Below, piece after piece: positions 36,016 through 48,241 of a stretch of DNA of 64,000 nucleotides. The position numbers and the translations under genes were made by a program. Origin of the DNA: Echinostoma caproni (lineage: Eukaryota; Platyhelminthes; Trematoda; Plagiorchiida; Echinostomatidae); the NCBI GenBank assembly GCA_900618425.1, contig UZAN01040285.1, positions 18,132-82,131 on the forward strand. The letters are read 5' to 3'. How positions within the stretch are numbered: the stretch's first letter is position 1; each line of letters begins with the position of its first letter. Under the pieces are notes generated by a model that was not told the origin of the DNA, searched no databases, and was given only the letters and a program-made list of their open reading frames with translations.

Positions 36016-37089
36016 AGCAAGGAATTAGTTAGATATGCGTTAGTGTCCATGCCTGTCATAAGGGAACGCAAAACATTGTTTATTTACATCCTTCGGTTTT
36101 CATACAACCAGTTCGGATCAATGTTTGTTCCTTCTGCTCAGTCACTTCTAGGTGATACTTTACGTATTTCGTAAGACGGGTCTATTCCAATAAAAGTATC
36201 GTGTGAATGGAGGTTTAAACCAATGAGCTTGCGTTTGGGTACACCCATGGGGGGGGACTAGAATTTGTCTTAGAAGAGAAAAAGGTTTGGTTTACGGTAG
36301 CACTTACCCAAATTTTCCTGGTCCTCTGAACTGAACAGAAATAGATAAACATGGGACAATGATGAACGTTTTGAATCAAAAGATGAATTCTCAAAATAAT
36401 ATTGATAACAAAATTGTACATGCTCAATGAGGGGTAATTAAAAGATAATGAGAAAATATGCTGGCGCGTTTACGAGAAGTGAGTTTAATTTTTCATGCAA
36501 CCCCACACCTCTTTACTGAGGAACGGATATCGAAACAAGGACGCGTATTGGTTTGGATACTTTTCATTTACTATAGAAATCCGCATTGGTTCTGTACTCC
36601 AAATCTACGACGGTTATCTTCGAAAAGATGTGATTTTTTCACCGCTCGGTTCTGCAAATGAATAATGGAATTTATCGAAGGAACATCATTTCTGTGCCCG
36701 CGTTCATTAGATCTAAACTGCATGCTTTCTCGGGCGAGTGGAGAATAATTATCTGAAGATTTTGAACATTGTGTCATTCTTTAATCGGTGGAGCGTTCAT
36801 CCGGTCATGCCTTCAAGATACGCACGCAGTTGTTGATTCTGACGAATGTTGTACATCTGTTGGATTTTTTCAACGTGTTCCTAATGCCCATTAATCAGTT
36901 ATGTAGTCGTGTCTTGTACCTACCTCGAGTAGCTCTCAACGTCTGTATTCCGCACGACAATAATTGTTTCGAAAGATGGTTTACTTGGACCTCTAGCTTG
37001 TATTGTATTCTCTGGTTATCTCACTATAATGCAAAATGAGTAGAGCTCATTTGTTTTAAACAAATCCAGTATTAACCACAAAAGAAAGC

Positions 37090-38085
37090 ATGCTTTTTCT
37101 TTTTCTAATTACTTGTACACTTGTTCCTATCGCTCGTGAATTAAAGTATAAAGGTGAGTACAATTGGTCTAGCTAGGGAGTGATTTGCATCTTGACATTG
37201 TGTTCAGAATTGCGGTTGTTGTTGTTGATCGACGAGTCAAATTGAGAAGGAATGAATCCAACAGCTTAGATTGGTGATTAGTTATCAAAATACTTCAAAA
37301 TTCATTAGATATTAATTCGATCTTTTCATTTCGTCATCCAAGGATAACCGATTATTAAGGTGGCGTTTTGCATGAAATTGAGGTGGAACTATTTCTGAGC
37401 GAGAGATGATTGAATGTTCTTTTGCAACAGAGTTTGCGATTTAAGTTTACAACCAACACCAACACCTGATAACGGGCGAACCTATTTTGTAGTTGGGGAA
37501 CTCTGTAATTTTGTCGAAGAGTTTCACTTGTATATGTAATAAATGTATAAATGTATTTTTATTTCTTTTTTTATTTATTGAGTATACAAATATACAGTCA
37601 AATTTCAGGAAGAGGGCTGCGGCCATACAAAAGCTTCCTGGGGAAATACAAAAATAGGAAAGACGGGCGGCGGCGGTGTGGTTTGAAACCAGAACTTCCA
37701 GGTCATAATTTGATGACCTAATCACTTGGCCACTTGTTGAATGAGAAAGATTTAACCACACTGATTGCATTGAAACACGGACAATACCGAAATAACTTAT
37801 GTGAAAACTTTAAAGTACCTCATTCACTTCTGTGTATTGGTTTTTTTCCTTTTTCAGAAAATAAAAAGCAACCATGAAGTTCCAGGACAGTACGTGTGTT
37901 ACGCGTTTTTAAACGCTGATGTACTGAACAACAAAATCCAAGTTACTTTTACGGATTCACCAACTGAACGGTCTACCTGCAACAAAGACAGCTGGCGCAG
38001 AAATCCGGCAGATCATATGTGTAGGTCAGCGGACTTGATATATATCTGTACATATTCATTGCTTGGCGGATTGGTTTTTTATTAG
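37090..38085 (+). pseudogene. probable cystatin-family relative: signal-peptide exon with stop plus exon-3-like segment
   Basis: At 37090 an ORF starts MLFLFLITCTLVPIAREL, a signal peptide, then reads YKGEYNWSS and stops (TAG). GEY matches GEYT at the same distance from the signal peptide in the 56.7-kb gene. A gtgagt after AAAG (37154) could be a donor. At 37858, after a cctttttcag acceptor, 75 open codons follow up to 38085. They contain a Cys-Tyr corresponding to the Cys-Trp of exon 3, with a second Cys 27 residues later (26 in the two complete genes). I could not find a matching exon 2 with a Q-x-V-x-G loop between them. A SINE lies in the gap. The exon-3-like ORF ends in a hydrophobic stretch (LIYICTYSLLGGLVFY) not present in the relatives. 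Either a broken copy or a diverged gene. Confidence 0.42.
37555..37745 (-). repeat. tRNA-derived SINE, near full length
   Basis: Minus strand: head GGCCAAGTGATTAGGTCATC and GTTTCAAACC (B box changed), body with TATGGCCGCAGCCC, and tail near ACTGTATATTTGTATACTC. It sits between the two parts of the 37-kb cystatin-like relic, so its insertion may have helped break that copy. Confidence 0.7.
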
Positions 38086-39124
38086 TTTAGCAACTGTTGC
38101 ATTATATTGGTGACATTTAGAATACATGCGTGTTAACTGAATCTAGTTGGAGTGGCCTACAGCTTTTGTCCAAATAAGTTTTGTGTTATCAAAAATCTAA
38201 GGCGTTTTCATATCCCAGTGTGGCTTGAGAAAGCTAGGGAGGACAATTTTCAGACCGTCACGTCCTCGAATGATACGAAAAGTTTTAGGTGTTCAAGAAC
38301 ACAACACTTATTCGAACATAAACATTGCGTCACTCCAACCCACTTATTTTTGATCAACTTCAACCCAACAAACACAAGGTTACTGAAATTTTCTTCAGCT
38401 CTCGTCGTTCACACTCATAAACTCAATCTACGCGAACAACATGAATGATTAGCCACATTCGCTTTTCCTCGGCGAATGACCCCGTACCCTCGTCCCCTCC
38501 CACCTATTGTGTTGTTGTGTTGTGTTGTCCGTTGTGATTAGCGAGTGATCTGTTGCCTTCCTCTCACAGTTATTATTATCTCACTGACTATAAGCAAATC
38601 AATTTGACTGTAGTATGCAGTTTGTGTACAGATGCAGTGAAATAACCATGGATACATTGTACAAATCCATGTTCCTGACTACTCTGTTCAAATTTGTGAA
38701 GGTAAAACATTGTACTCTCGTTTTGAATCCGTGTGTGCGTTTTATTTTCCCGTTTCTCGAGTAAGTCAAGGAATTCATGCTGAGTGGCACGGTGGTCATC
38801 GGGAAGAAGTCTCTCACCTACCATCCACGATATAACGAACTGAAATCAAACATTCGCGTATCACTTCAGGAGTCCTTTTGTTCTCATGTGAGTTCTTGTT
38901 GTTGCTGTTATTGCTCGTGAATGCTTGTTGCAAAGTTAATCCTCCAGTTGACGAATACAAACTTGGGCAATTCAACTTCATTTGCTGGTCAAATACAGCA
39001 CTTCTCATAGGTCAAAAAATAACAAAAGTTTGGCAAATCCAGAACGGTCGTTCAGGACTGTGCGCATGGGTTATATTATAGGACGGGGAGGAATGGGTGT
39101 TTAAATCATTCTGCACATATCATT

Positions 39125-39335
39125 TTATTGTTGATTGATTTAAACTGACCATCCTTAGGACTTCACGTTCACGCACAATCCTCAATTCATCGATTCAAAC
39201 ATATACTCGGAAGCACTAGACTCGACTTTCACTCTTATTGGAGCTGATCAGTAGTGCATACCCACCATCCCGTCCGGGATTTAAACTCCTGACCGATTGC
39301 ATGTAAGACACATGCGTTACCACTGTGCCAACCAG
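39125..39335 (-). repeat. tRNA-derived SINE, copy facing left
   Basis: Minus strand: GGTTGGCACAGTGGTAACGC (A box) and GGAGTTTAAATCCCGG (B box), then the body shared with 19.5 kb. It is head to head with the next copy at 39.58 kb. Confidence 0.82.
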
Positions 39336-39584
39336 CCTAATACCAATTATTCACATCACTACTCACTAGTAACTGTGAGCTAAATGCGAATAATCAAACG
39401 AGCCCTGTGGGTTCGTTGGCAAATCAGCCATTAACCTGCATCGAAGTCCTGAATTGTTGGAAGGCTTTTGATTGGAGTTAACACATTTTTATCTGTGTCT
39501 CCCTTCGTTACCGTCGGGCCAGATGAGCTGACTATCACTGAAGAGAACACCTGAAGAAACATGAATTGGTGATTTGGTTCAGCC

Positions 39585-39790
39585 ATGGTATGAGCTGGTT
39601 GGCTCACTGGTAACGCACACGTTTTCCATGCAGAGGGTCCGGAGTTCAAATCTTGGGGGAGGGACGTGGATATGCACCACTGAGGCTTCCAAGTGTATGG
39701 TTGACTGGAAGTGCTGAGGAATGTACATGAAGGGTGGTACAGATCAATGGAAATCGTAGAGTTTAAATCATTCTGCACATATCAATTTTA
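39585..39790 (+). repeat. tRNA-derived SINE, copy facing right
   Basis: GGTTGGCTCACTGGTAACGC (A box) and GGAGTTCAAATCTTGG (B box), body as at 19.5 kb with a deletion. It ends near a 38-base sequence that is repeated in direct orientation at 39.10 kb. Confidence 0.8.
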
Positions 39791-40593
39791 TTGTTGACTA
39801 AAGCAAATACATGATCGATTTGACACAGCGTTTATTAACAGGTTTTATGTCACGCTAGCTTTTATTACTGGTCGTGTTAAATCCATGGCTCTGACTGAGT
39901 GACTGTTCTGAACGCACAAAAGAAGAGGCTGGGTTCGAGTAGAGGTGTTGTTCAACCGAATTGCGATGATCTCAGTTGTTGGCAGTGAGCTATGACCCAC
40001 CTAGGTTGATTTCACGGCAATTCCCTCTTTCTTGTTTACATCTCTCCATTGAACTGAAATTGCACTTTGTGCATACTTCCGTAAATTAGGTTATGAAGGC
40101 CTTCAATGGGTAAACCAATATCTGCCTTCAGTCTGATTACATAGTTCAATTTCTTCGAATCGTTCTATGCACAAATACGTTCAAGCAAGCACAGGACGGT
40201 ACATACTACTCCTACATAGTCTCTTATCTTTCTCGCCTTTTGTCACCTGGACCGTACTTTCCGTGATCTGTTTACATATTGGTGTTAGATGCTGAATTCG
40301 CGCCGGGTGATGCAATATACCAATTGCTTAACGTTACTTAACTTACCGGAAACAGGAATGTTACCCGGATGCACCACCCGTATTTCAGGAACAGCAAATG
40401 CTTTGTAAAATGCTTGCCAAGGGGGTAATTTAAAGACCACAGAGCACAATCAGGAATATCGTTACATGCACAGGAGAGATAACGTGACCAGAAAAGCTCA
40501 CCAGATCGATCCAGCTGCTTTTATTTCGCGGTCAGTATTATTTTAAAATAGGATTAACACACTGATATACATATTTAGCAATGCATACGTAGT

Positions 40594-40914
40594 TTGAGAT
40601 TCGAGCACGAACTGTTAGGACAGACAGGGTTCCAGCACAGGTCTGAGTATGAATTTAAAAATAATATATTGCCCCTACAAGGAATAGGTGATATTTTAAA
40701 CGTCAGGTTGTGTACACCCAACGCACTAAGTGACGAGATCAATCTACTAGGCAAAGTGTTTCACCAAGCTGATCGTGGGACTTTGTTTCGGATTGTTTAC
40801 ACAACCCCGAATGGATGGCTGCTCACATTTGCAGAGGCCATAGCAATCAAGCACCGAAAGCCCCTACTGTGTCAGCAGAAGGAGGTCCACATCAGTCTGG
40901 CGTTGTCCTGGTGA
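40594..40914 (+). mobile_element. Penelope-like element C-terminal tail (GIY-YIG region end)
   Basis: The plus ORF ends FAEAIAIKHRKPLLCQQKEV followed by a short tail to LSW and stop. A closing AEAI-x-I..KP-x-LC-x-QKE..LxLxW segment is typical of the GIY-YIG endonuclease end of fluke Penelope-like elements. That is recalled from family knowledge, not searched. The preceding 60 residues are weakly conserved and the catalytic GIY-YIG start is missing. It may be the missing end of the family represented at 4.2-5.05 kb. Confidence 0.55.
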
Positions 40915-42956
40915 CCACATAAACTAAAGAATGAACTGATACCATGTTAGATTGTCATGAGCTGTGATGTATAAACTATTTTTTGTGGAGTGAGCACCGT
41001 TTGGGATGCAGCGAAATGATTCCGGAAATAAATCGTGCGCGCTTGTAATATTGTGTCCTTTGCATAAGTAGCTGTACCAAATCAAGCCAACATGAAGGTC
41101 GTTTGACAGGAAAACAAAAAATCACAAGAATTGGTGAATGTGCGTCACTAGTTGGATGCCAAGTATGTTGGGAAACAAGTATACCAGTTTGGTGGGGGAT
41201 TAGGATAAGTTATTTTTATTTTTAATATAGAACTTACCCTAACGAGGATCCGAGGATACAGTGGAAGAAATACGAGGTTCATCTCCTGTATGTCAAAGAC
41301 ATGTCACACCAAATGTGTCTGATAGACGATTGCCAGTCCGATTTTCCCATCCGAAAATATCTGTTGATTGTCCGCGTCAGATGTTCCTTTTTGTTTTCAG
41401 ATAAGTCTAGTTGAGGTTCACTGAGTCCTCATCAACGAGCTTTCCGGTTGGATGAGATAGAGAACAGCTATACACTGCACTATTTTTGTCTACTGCTGTC
41501 TCACATTAGTTTTATCTGTAGCAGAAATCTTTAGACGATCATGAGACTGACGGAATGGTATTATAACTAGCGATTCATCCATTTGGTTTTCTATCAACTG
41601 TCCGAAACAAAACGACTCCTGTCCTAACGATCGAGTGCCGCGCAAATCCCACAGTCAACAGAAGACGAGATTGTCTTGAAATGCGGTATTATAATAGACA
41701 ACGAATGGGTAATATAAAATAAATACAAACCTCGAATCGTGAGGCAACTCAGGGAGTGCGTGTTTACACTGTCAAGGCACAACCAAATGATAGTGCGTCC
41801 AAATGAGCCGTCACAGGCTGTCAGAGTGTTCAACTCAACAACTGCGGGTGCGTACACTTCAGTCAAAGTGAACGGTCAGAATACCTTAGGTGGCAAGCAC
41901 AAGGGTTCAAGGCTGACAGCCAACCAATCAAATGTACGGGGTCAAAATACCAATCACGTGACGGACGGGCGTACGTGTGTGTGTGTTGATCAGTGAATGC
42001 CTACCGGGCACGAATAACAAGAACGTGAGTTGATGGGGGCAAACAACTAAGGCCGAAGGTAATATGGGAGAGAACACAGACCACTGGGTCAATGCCGGTG
42101 TAGCAGGTCCAGTAAGAAAAGGGACAAAATGACTTGGATGAAGGATGGCTGGGGAAAGGTACATGCGGTTTGGGGGGGTACGATCAGGGAACGGTTGTTT
42201 GGAGATCAAAACGGATTCAATACATGGGCTCAGATGCGTATCTGAGACTCACCGGGATTATCGACAAATACGGATTTGAGGTTAAAAATGTCTACAGTTC
42301 ATATGCCATCCAATTAGGCAACAGAATGGTTGAAGACAGAACCACAGAGGTGCACATATACCGAAAGATTTGGATTTCCAACCTAGAGTGCACAGATCAT
42401 ACGAGGTGCTTTTGGACGAAGACTGACAAAATTTACTTTCTGTATTCAACCCCACAAACTTTAGTTCCTTAAGCTGTTTGAACAGGGGAAAAGATGTCTT
42501 ATATCTATGTTATACTCGGCCAAATTCAACGGCTAACAAATTCCAATAAAGCATTCACATTCGCCACAGTAATTACGCTTCTGTGGTTTAAAGTTCCACC
42601 AACGAGTCACATCCAACGCCACGTGGCCGCTCAGGTGATCAGCTGTAAAGCTGGTTTGGAATTCTCAAACAGACCTTGAACTCTTGAGACTTCATGGACT
42701 GTATATCTCATGGCAATGCAGTGAAACTTGAGGTATCATGTAATTACTTACATCTTACCCCCAGTTAAAGAACTGTGAGTAGACCCCAGAAAACGGTTCC
42801 AGATTTTGCAAACTACTGACAGTCAGCCTTCACGCCAACCCGCAAGTTCAATTTGCATTCAGTATGTCAATAGGTTCATTTTGTTCTATGCAGAGCATAG
42901 TGCAACCCCCGCAGATCAATATGCAGTTTATGCATGTGAAGTGACCTTGAAGCTGC

Positions 42957-43084
42957 TAATGCTTTTTCTTCTCGCTGTGGCAAGTTGCGAAGGTGTTTCA
43001 ATGACAATGACATTATTCTTTAGAGAAAGAACACGATGGCTCACGTGCGAATTCAGAAGTCAATTTCATATGGTAAACTGGTGA
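42957..43084 (+). CDS. short secreted-type ORF, unknown; possible family exon 1
   Basis: From ATG at 42957 the ORF reads MLFLLAVASCEGVSMTM and ends at TGA 43084 (42 residues before the stop). The first codons (ATGCTTTTTCTT) are identical to the start of the 37.09-kb exon. A gtaaac after CATATG is a possible donor. No exon 2 was found before the CR1 fragment that starts near 43165. There is no acceptor directly before the ATG, unlike the clear family members. Reported because it falls in the spacing pattern of the cluster. Confidence 0.2.
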
Positions 43085-43164
43085 ATATGGGAAGATTCCA
43101 ATTGTAGCTGTTCGTCATAACCTTAGGCAGTACAGTTCAACAATGAACTTCTTGTCTTATTGTC

Positions 43165-43960
43165 ACTGAAAAGGTGACCTCGACCGTTTTGCAAAATTAG
43201 CCGCTCAACTCGGCCATAACATGGGATTGATCTCTGTGTCCGTGAAAACAAAGACATCCAATTTAACGTCTCCAAATTCTAGGTGATTCCGCTTTGCCAC
43301 CATGGGCGGTTTCCTTATTTCCTCGCAAACGAATTACTGCCTCATGCATCAACAGAGAAGGATTTGGGTGTGATAGTCCACGAAGATCTGAGCCGCTTAT
43401 CCACCTGTAGCAGGGTCTCATCAACAACACTCAAAAATGTTGGTCTACTTAAACCTGTTTTCGATCGTTTTGAACCATCGTTATTCTCACGTCTGCTGTC
43501 AGCATACATCCGGCCGCATACTGAGTATGTAATCGAAACCTGGAATCCATGGTTACAATATCATCATAAGATTTTGTAGAATCCACAAAGGCTCGCCACG
43601 AAACTGGTCAAAGGACTCTATTATGATTCATACATGGGGAGACTTTAGTCATTGAGCCAATACTATGCTCAGTATCATCGGATTCCAGGAGACTTAATTT
43701 TAGTGCATCAGATGTTACACAACCCAGACCACCCTTGTCGCTGACTTTTGACGTTGTCATCAAACGTTCATCTACGGGGACATCCATTCAATTTACTATT
43801 CCAAAAATCTCGACTGGCCTCTCGACGTCATTCCTTTGCCATCAGAGTGTGCACTGGATAGAATTTCTTACCACCTCGCGTCGTTTGTGCCAAGACGTTT
43901 GATTCTTTTCAGGTAAAACTTGACGAATCATCAACACACATTGTATTTCAACATACATGA
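43165..43960 (+). mobile_element. CR1-type LINE 3' part (RT thumb and C-terminal domain)
   Basis: Frames from 43165 read DLDRFAKLAAQLGHN, then LPHASTEKDLGVIVHEDLS, LLKPVFDRFEPSLFSRLLSA, YIRPHTEYVIETWNPWLQ, QRLATKLVKGLYYDSYMGRL, GDLILVHQMLHNPDHPC and HLRGHPFNLLFQKSRLASRR. This is the canonical order of the CR1-like C-terminus. In-frame stops occur near 43280, 43577 and 43650. The 5' part is absent, as expected of a 5'-truncated insertion. Confidence 0.92.
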
Positions 43961-46900
43961 GCACACATAACACAGCCGAATACATCATATGAAATGTTGT
44001 TCATCTTTGTTACAATTCAACTCGTGTGAACACCCCATGGGATAGGGAAAGCATCTGCTTGTAAGTAATACCAATGAGAAAAATTTGACTTTAACTTTGG
44101 GTTGTTGTAAATCTAGATACCAAATGAATGGTTTTCCATAAGAACGTTCGGAGTAATTCCCCTTCAAAATTTTCATGTTTCAGTTGACTTGAGTTCATTG
44201 GTTTTGTTCAAAGGATACCAGTCGGTTCCATCACATAAATGAGAGTATTCTTTCTGCGCTCATAAATTGTGAAATCGTTCGTTGCCGCATCGTTCATCCT
44301 TCACAACTAACTGAGTGTATTCACAAGCAGCGGTTTTATAGTCCTCTTTATTTCCCTATTTCCTCGCCTACCTTCTCCACACATATCTCTTTTTTCCTGT
44401 TTATCTTGTCTCTTCGGTCTCTCAGTTTTCCACCCTGGCGGTCCTTTCTTCTTTTACTCTTCATCTTTCTTTTTGTGCTCCATTAACTCTAGTTCTCACT
44501 GCTTGTAATTCGTCTCTTTTACCTACCTGAACTACACCAGTTTACCTCATTTTTGTGCTACAAGTTCCTCTATTCCCACTCCTCCTCTACCTATTTTGAG
44601 TGAGTGAAGAAACATGTTTGATTTTGCAAAGCAAGAAATTAAACTCCTTTAGTATAGCACATCTGAGCTCTTATTGGCAACGCACCAAAGTGTGCGGCAT
44701 GCAAACTAATGCCAAAAAGATGCTATATGACTAAGGTGATGACTGAAGCTAAGGGACAAATTAAACTGCTTCCTGAATCGTTTTTGAAAGGTTTCACAGC
44801 GCTTCACGGAGATGACGATCATAAAGACGAATTTAAAAATGAAGGCTCTACACGGTGACAGAAAATGGAATAGGATCGCTCCAAAGAACAATTCCAACAT
44901 AAGATCAAAATGTAAAAGTTTAACATGGTATAAATAGGATGGATCGTCGAAAATAATGAATGTTGAAAACTAACCAGTCATAAAATTTAGCGAGACAATA
45001 ATTATTTAGAAGATGTTGAACAGGTTTGACTATATCTAGCACCTTGTTCGATTGAAAAGGAAATGGATGTAGAATAATCTACAAGAACAAATCAATTGAT
45101 AAACTACATTTTCACTAATCGTGTATTGGAAGATTTACGGCTAATTTTGTCACTCACTGTGGCAAAACACGTTAAGCTCGCGGCTCCTGGCGGTTTTCGA
45201 CTCGTTAATCACTTCATTCAAGGTTTGCCTAGCTACCAGTTTATTTGGGGATACCCAATGAGGAATTTCGCTTCAAAAAGGCTACTCATAAGTAGTGACA
45301 AATTATCAGAGTCTAAAAGAGTCGGCATTGGCTGTAATATACGAACCGTACACCTATATAAACCCTGTTGAATGACCTCATCGGCGATAAATAAATCTTT
45401 TACCATTTTCGAAGTAAGACAAACACCAGCGCCTTTCCATGAATAAATTTTAAATTAGTTTTAAATGTTGTTTTCGAGGTTTAACCAGATTAAATGAAGT
45501 CGGTTTTGTATTACTCACCCGATAAATTTCCATTTATGACATAATAAAAGATGAAAAATTACTGTTTGATATTGGTGTGACTGTAACTCGTAAGTTGAAA
45601 TACTGTATCAATCTCCTCTGAAGAGGTATAAAGCGTTTAGCGTCAGGAGAGACGTGTGGTAACGGTCTTGCTCAATATGTTTGTGGCAGAACATCTTCAG
45701 GCTGACTGCCATTGAGACTGAGTGTAGTGAGGCATGAAAAAATATTAATCACTTTCATATATGTAGGAGCAAATTTGATCAATATTCTCTCAAAGTCTAA
45801 CAAAAACCTTATATTTATAATTTCTCCTAAGGCACATTTGTTAGGTACCACGGAAATAAACTTCATGTAGATTTCGGTGTAGGGTCAGATTCTGTACCGT
45901 AGAAGTAGATGAAACAATTAGGGTGAATCTCGAGGAAACTAGGAGAAACCTATGAGCAACTAAAAGAACACTGTAAACCCATGTGGCTTCAATTATTTTT
46001 CAACCCTGACGATAAGAAGTACACCATCTAACATTCCTTCTAATGCAATCATCCATGTAGATCACATTCAAAAACGTATTAAGTTTCATAGCAAGCATCG
46101 CACTTCATGTTTGCTTGTGGTTCCAGATTATTTACTTACAAATGCAGTGCTTCTCATGCGCATTTAACCATCCTCAGTGGTCTTTTTTTCTCGATAACAA
46201 GTTAATCAGAGAGCGAAATAGAGCTGAGCTGCACAATCTGTGCAAAGCCAGATTTTACTGTATCTCAAATGATTAAAAAAACTATAGAGAAAAGCAATCA
46301 GGAATCTTTTGAATTAGCTCTGATGTGCTCCCCTCTTTAATTTTACCTCGGAAAATAAACGTTTCAATAATTCGTTCATTGCCTAACACAAAAGCACATT
46401 CTCGCAACCGGGCTACACGGTTATCTGGTCAGACAGTCCCTGGGATTTTCAAAACGATGGTTATGATATTCAGTAAGGGAAAGAATGGCTATTAAAAACT
46501 GCAGAGGGACTCTGATTGGGGCTTATCTTACCAGGTGAGGTTTTAAAATGTCGCCAAACCTCGAACGGTGGAATTATCAATCCAATACTCTAGTTGACTA
46601 CCCCAGGGACTGGATAAATTTACAGCCTGACCGTTGTGACACGCTTCTGAGCTGTTCCTTAGATCAATAGATGACAAAGCTAAATAAAATTGAAAGATGG
46701 GCCAAACTCGACAATTGAGATACCATAGAATAGCCAAGGGGACCATTGTATACAATGAAAGTTCAACTCAACAAATAAAATTCACGGAGGATGGCAACAG
46801 ATAGGGATAAATTATACAGTTAAGAAAACCAATCCAACCAGTAGCTTAGTAAAATATCCTCTAGACTTTAACAAACCTGTGAAGGTTCTCCCTCCTCAGA

Positions 46901-47759
46901 CGCAAACACTGGTGGAGTCAGTGCGTACAAGCGTGTCGTGCATGGTGAACAAAACACTGGAGTATGCGCTACAGCCGATCAAATTTGAGTGTTGCGCCCT
47001 CTCATAAATAACCCACACCTTCAAGTGTCTACATATATAATTATAACCCTTCTATTACAAACTTAATGGCATGTTTTTCTTTAAGTTAGTCATTGTCGTT
47101 GGATCCAGTACTTTGGTTGAGAATGTTTCAATGCTCCCGTTTGTTTGCTTGTAAACCAGCTTTGGAGGGAGCTGCGCAATATGGACACATTCATTGATGA
47201 CTTTCGTCTTTACTCTAGTTGGTTAATTATGTCTCATAATTGTACCTCTAGCTAGATTGGAGTTATTCACTTGCATCTCTCCGGTATAAACGGATACTTA
47301 TGTTCCCTTTTAACCCGCATGTTTGTGCCTCGTGCCTGATTTTGTTCATCTACCCAACACAACGATATCAAGACACCGGTGTTTGCGCGTACTCGTTGCT
47401 GTCGATGATTCTCCAACGAGTAGAAATTATGTATCTGCGAATAAAGTATCTCATAATTGAACAGAATTAGTTCTGTTTCTTGTAGGTGCATTTCAAGAGG
47501 GGAATTTCGCAGACTTTGCAATTCTTAGCAAACGTAACCCAACAGGTAATCGGTGCATGGCCACTTTTCTAACAAACGCAATCTCGCACAGATGATCGTG
47601 TTCTGTGCGTATCGGAGCTCTGAGTTAAGTGGCGGTGGCCACCGCTTTCTATGATATATCTCCTTCCAACCCTTCAACCACTCATTCTCATTATATACTC
47701 CAGTTCTCCATTGGTCAAGTTTAACGTATCACTATTTTTCTCCGGTTAATTTCAGAATC
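43961..47759. other. no gene recognised between CR1 fragment and the 47.8-kb gene
   Basis: A pyrimidine-rich tract occupies about 44340-44600. The ORF 45096-45371 (91 aa, includes VLEDLRLILSLTVAKHVKL) is open but unassigned. Confidence 0.45.
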
Positions 47760-48223
47760 ATGTTTCTTGTTCTGCTCAGTCTGTACACGTGGTGCGTTTT
47801 GACAGTGCAGTGTGTAGAAGAGCCGATAATTCCAAAGAAATTACAGCTGACTGGTAACTATACAACTCCTTGTGACGTTCCAGTGACGACAGTGCAAAAG
47901 TTCAGTCCAATCGTAAGTTTCCGCCTTTCTCTAGTTTCATCAACCGCTTCAGATAATCGAGGCATTGACCAAAGTGGGGATAGAGGTGAAGGAATCCGAA
48001 TTTCAGTTACTGAGCGTCTCTATGCAAATCACAAACGGTATCAACAATCGATTTTTGGTAACTATTCTCATTTGTTCCGATTGTTGATGCATCTCTTGAA
48101 TAGGTTAAAACGGACAAGGATCAATGTTGGAACATAGTGATTCACGAGTGTTTTGGGCAAGAACAAGGCACGCTGAAAGCTGAATTCCCGAGACGGGCAG
48201 AATGTCCCAAATCAAACGCATAA
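47760..48223 (+). CDS. secreted cystatin-like protein with altered inhibitory loop, three exons, 125 aa
   Basis: Exons are 47760-47912, 47953-48057 and 48104-48223, with phase-0 introns of 40 and 46 bp (gtaagt/cttcag and gtaact/aatag). Exon 1 opens MFLVLLSLYTWCVLTVQC, a signal peptide, followed by a segment with LTGNYTTPC, aligned with GGYTKPRC of the 12.5-kb gene. Exon 2 (35 codons) contains LLSVSMQITNGINNRF. The loop reads QITNG, so the usual valine is threonine and the A/V position is asparagine. Exon 3 starts VKTDKDQCWNIVIHEC and has another Cys 26 residues after the CW cysteine, near the end. The acceptor tttcag lies four bases before the ATG. An AATAAA signal at 48236-48241 is 12 bases past the stop. 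The loop change suggests weak or altered protease inhibition; this is inference. Confidence 0.87.
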
Positions 48224-48235
48224 TTCGCCAATCCC

Positions 48236-48241
48236 AATAAA
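48236..48241 (+). promoter_or_regulatory. polyadenylation signal AATAAA
   Basis: Lies 12 bases after the stop codon of the 125-aa cystatin-like gene, implying a very short 3' UTR. This spacing supports the exon 3 stop as the real end of the gene. Confidence 0.6.

Noticed and set aside
38878..39081. Possible further family exon 1 (LLLLLLLVNACCKVNPP)
   Set aside because: Leader-like and near a cacttcag acceptor, but no ATG in frame and no G-x-Y-T or downstream exons; too weak to list as a copy.
42134..42472. 112-codon plus ORF (YLRLTGIIDKYGFEV)
   Set aside because: Possibly element-derived, but I could not align it to a known RT, integrase or transposase.
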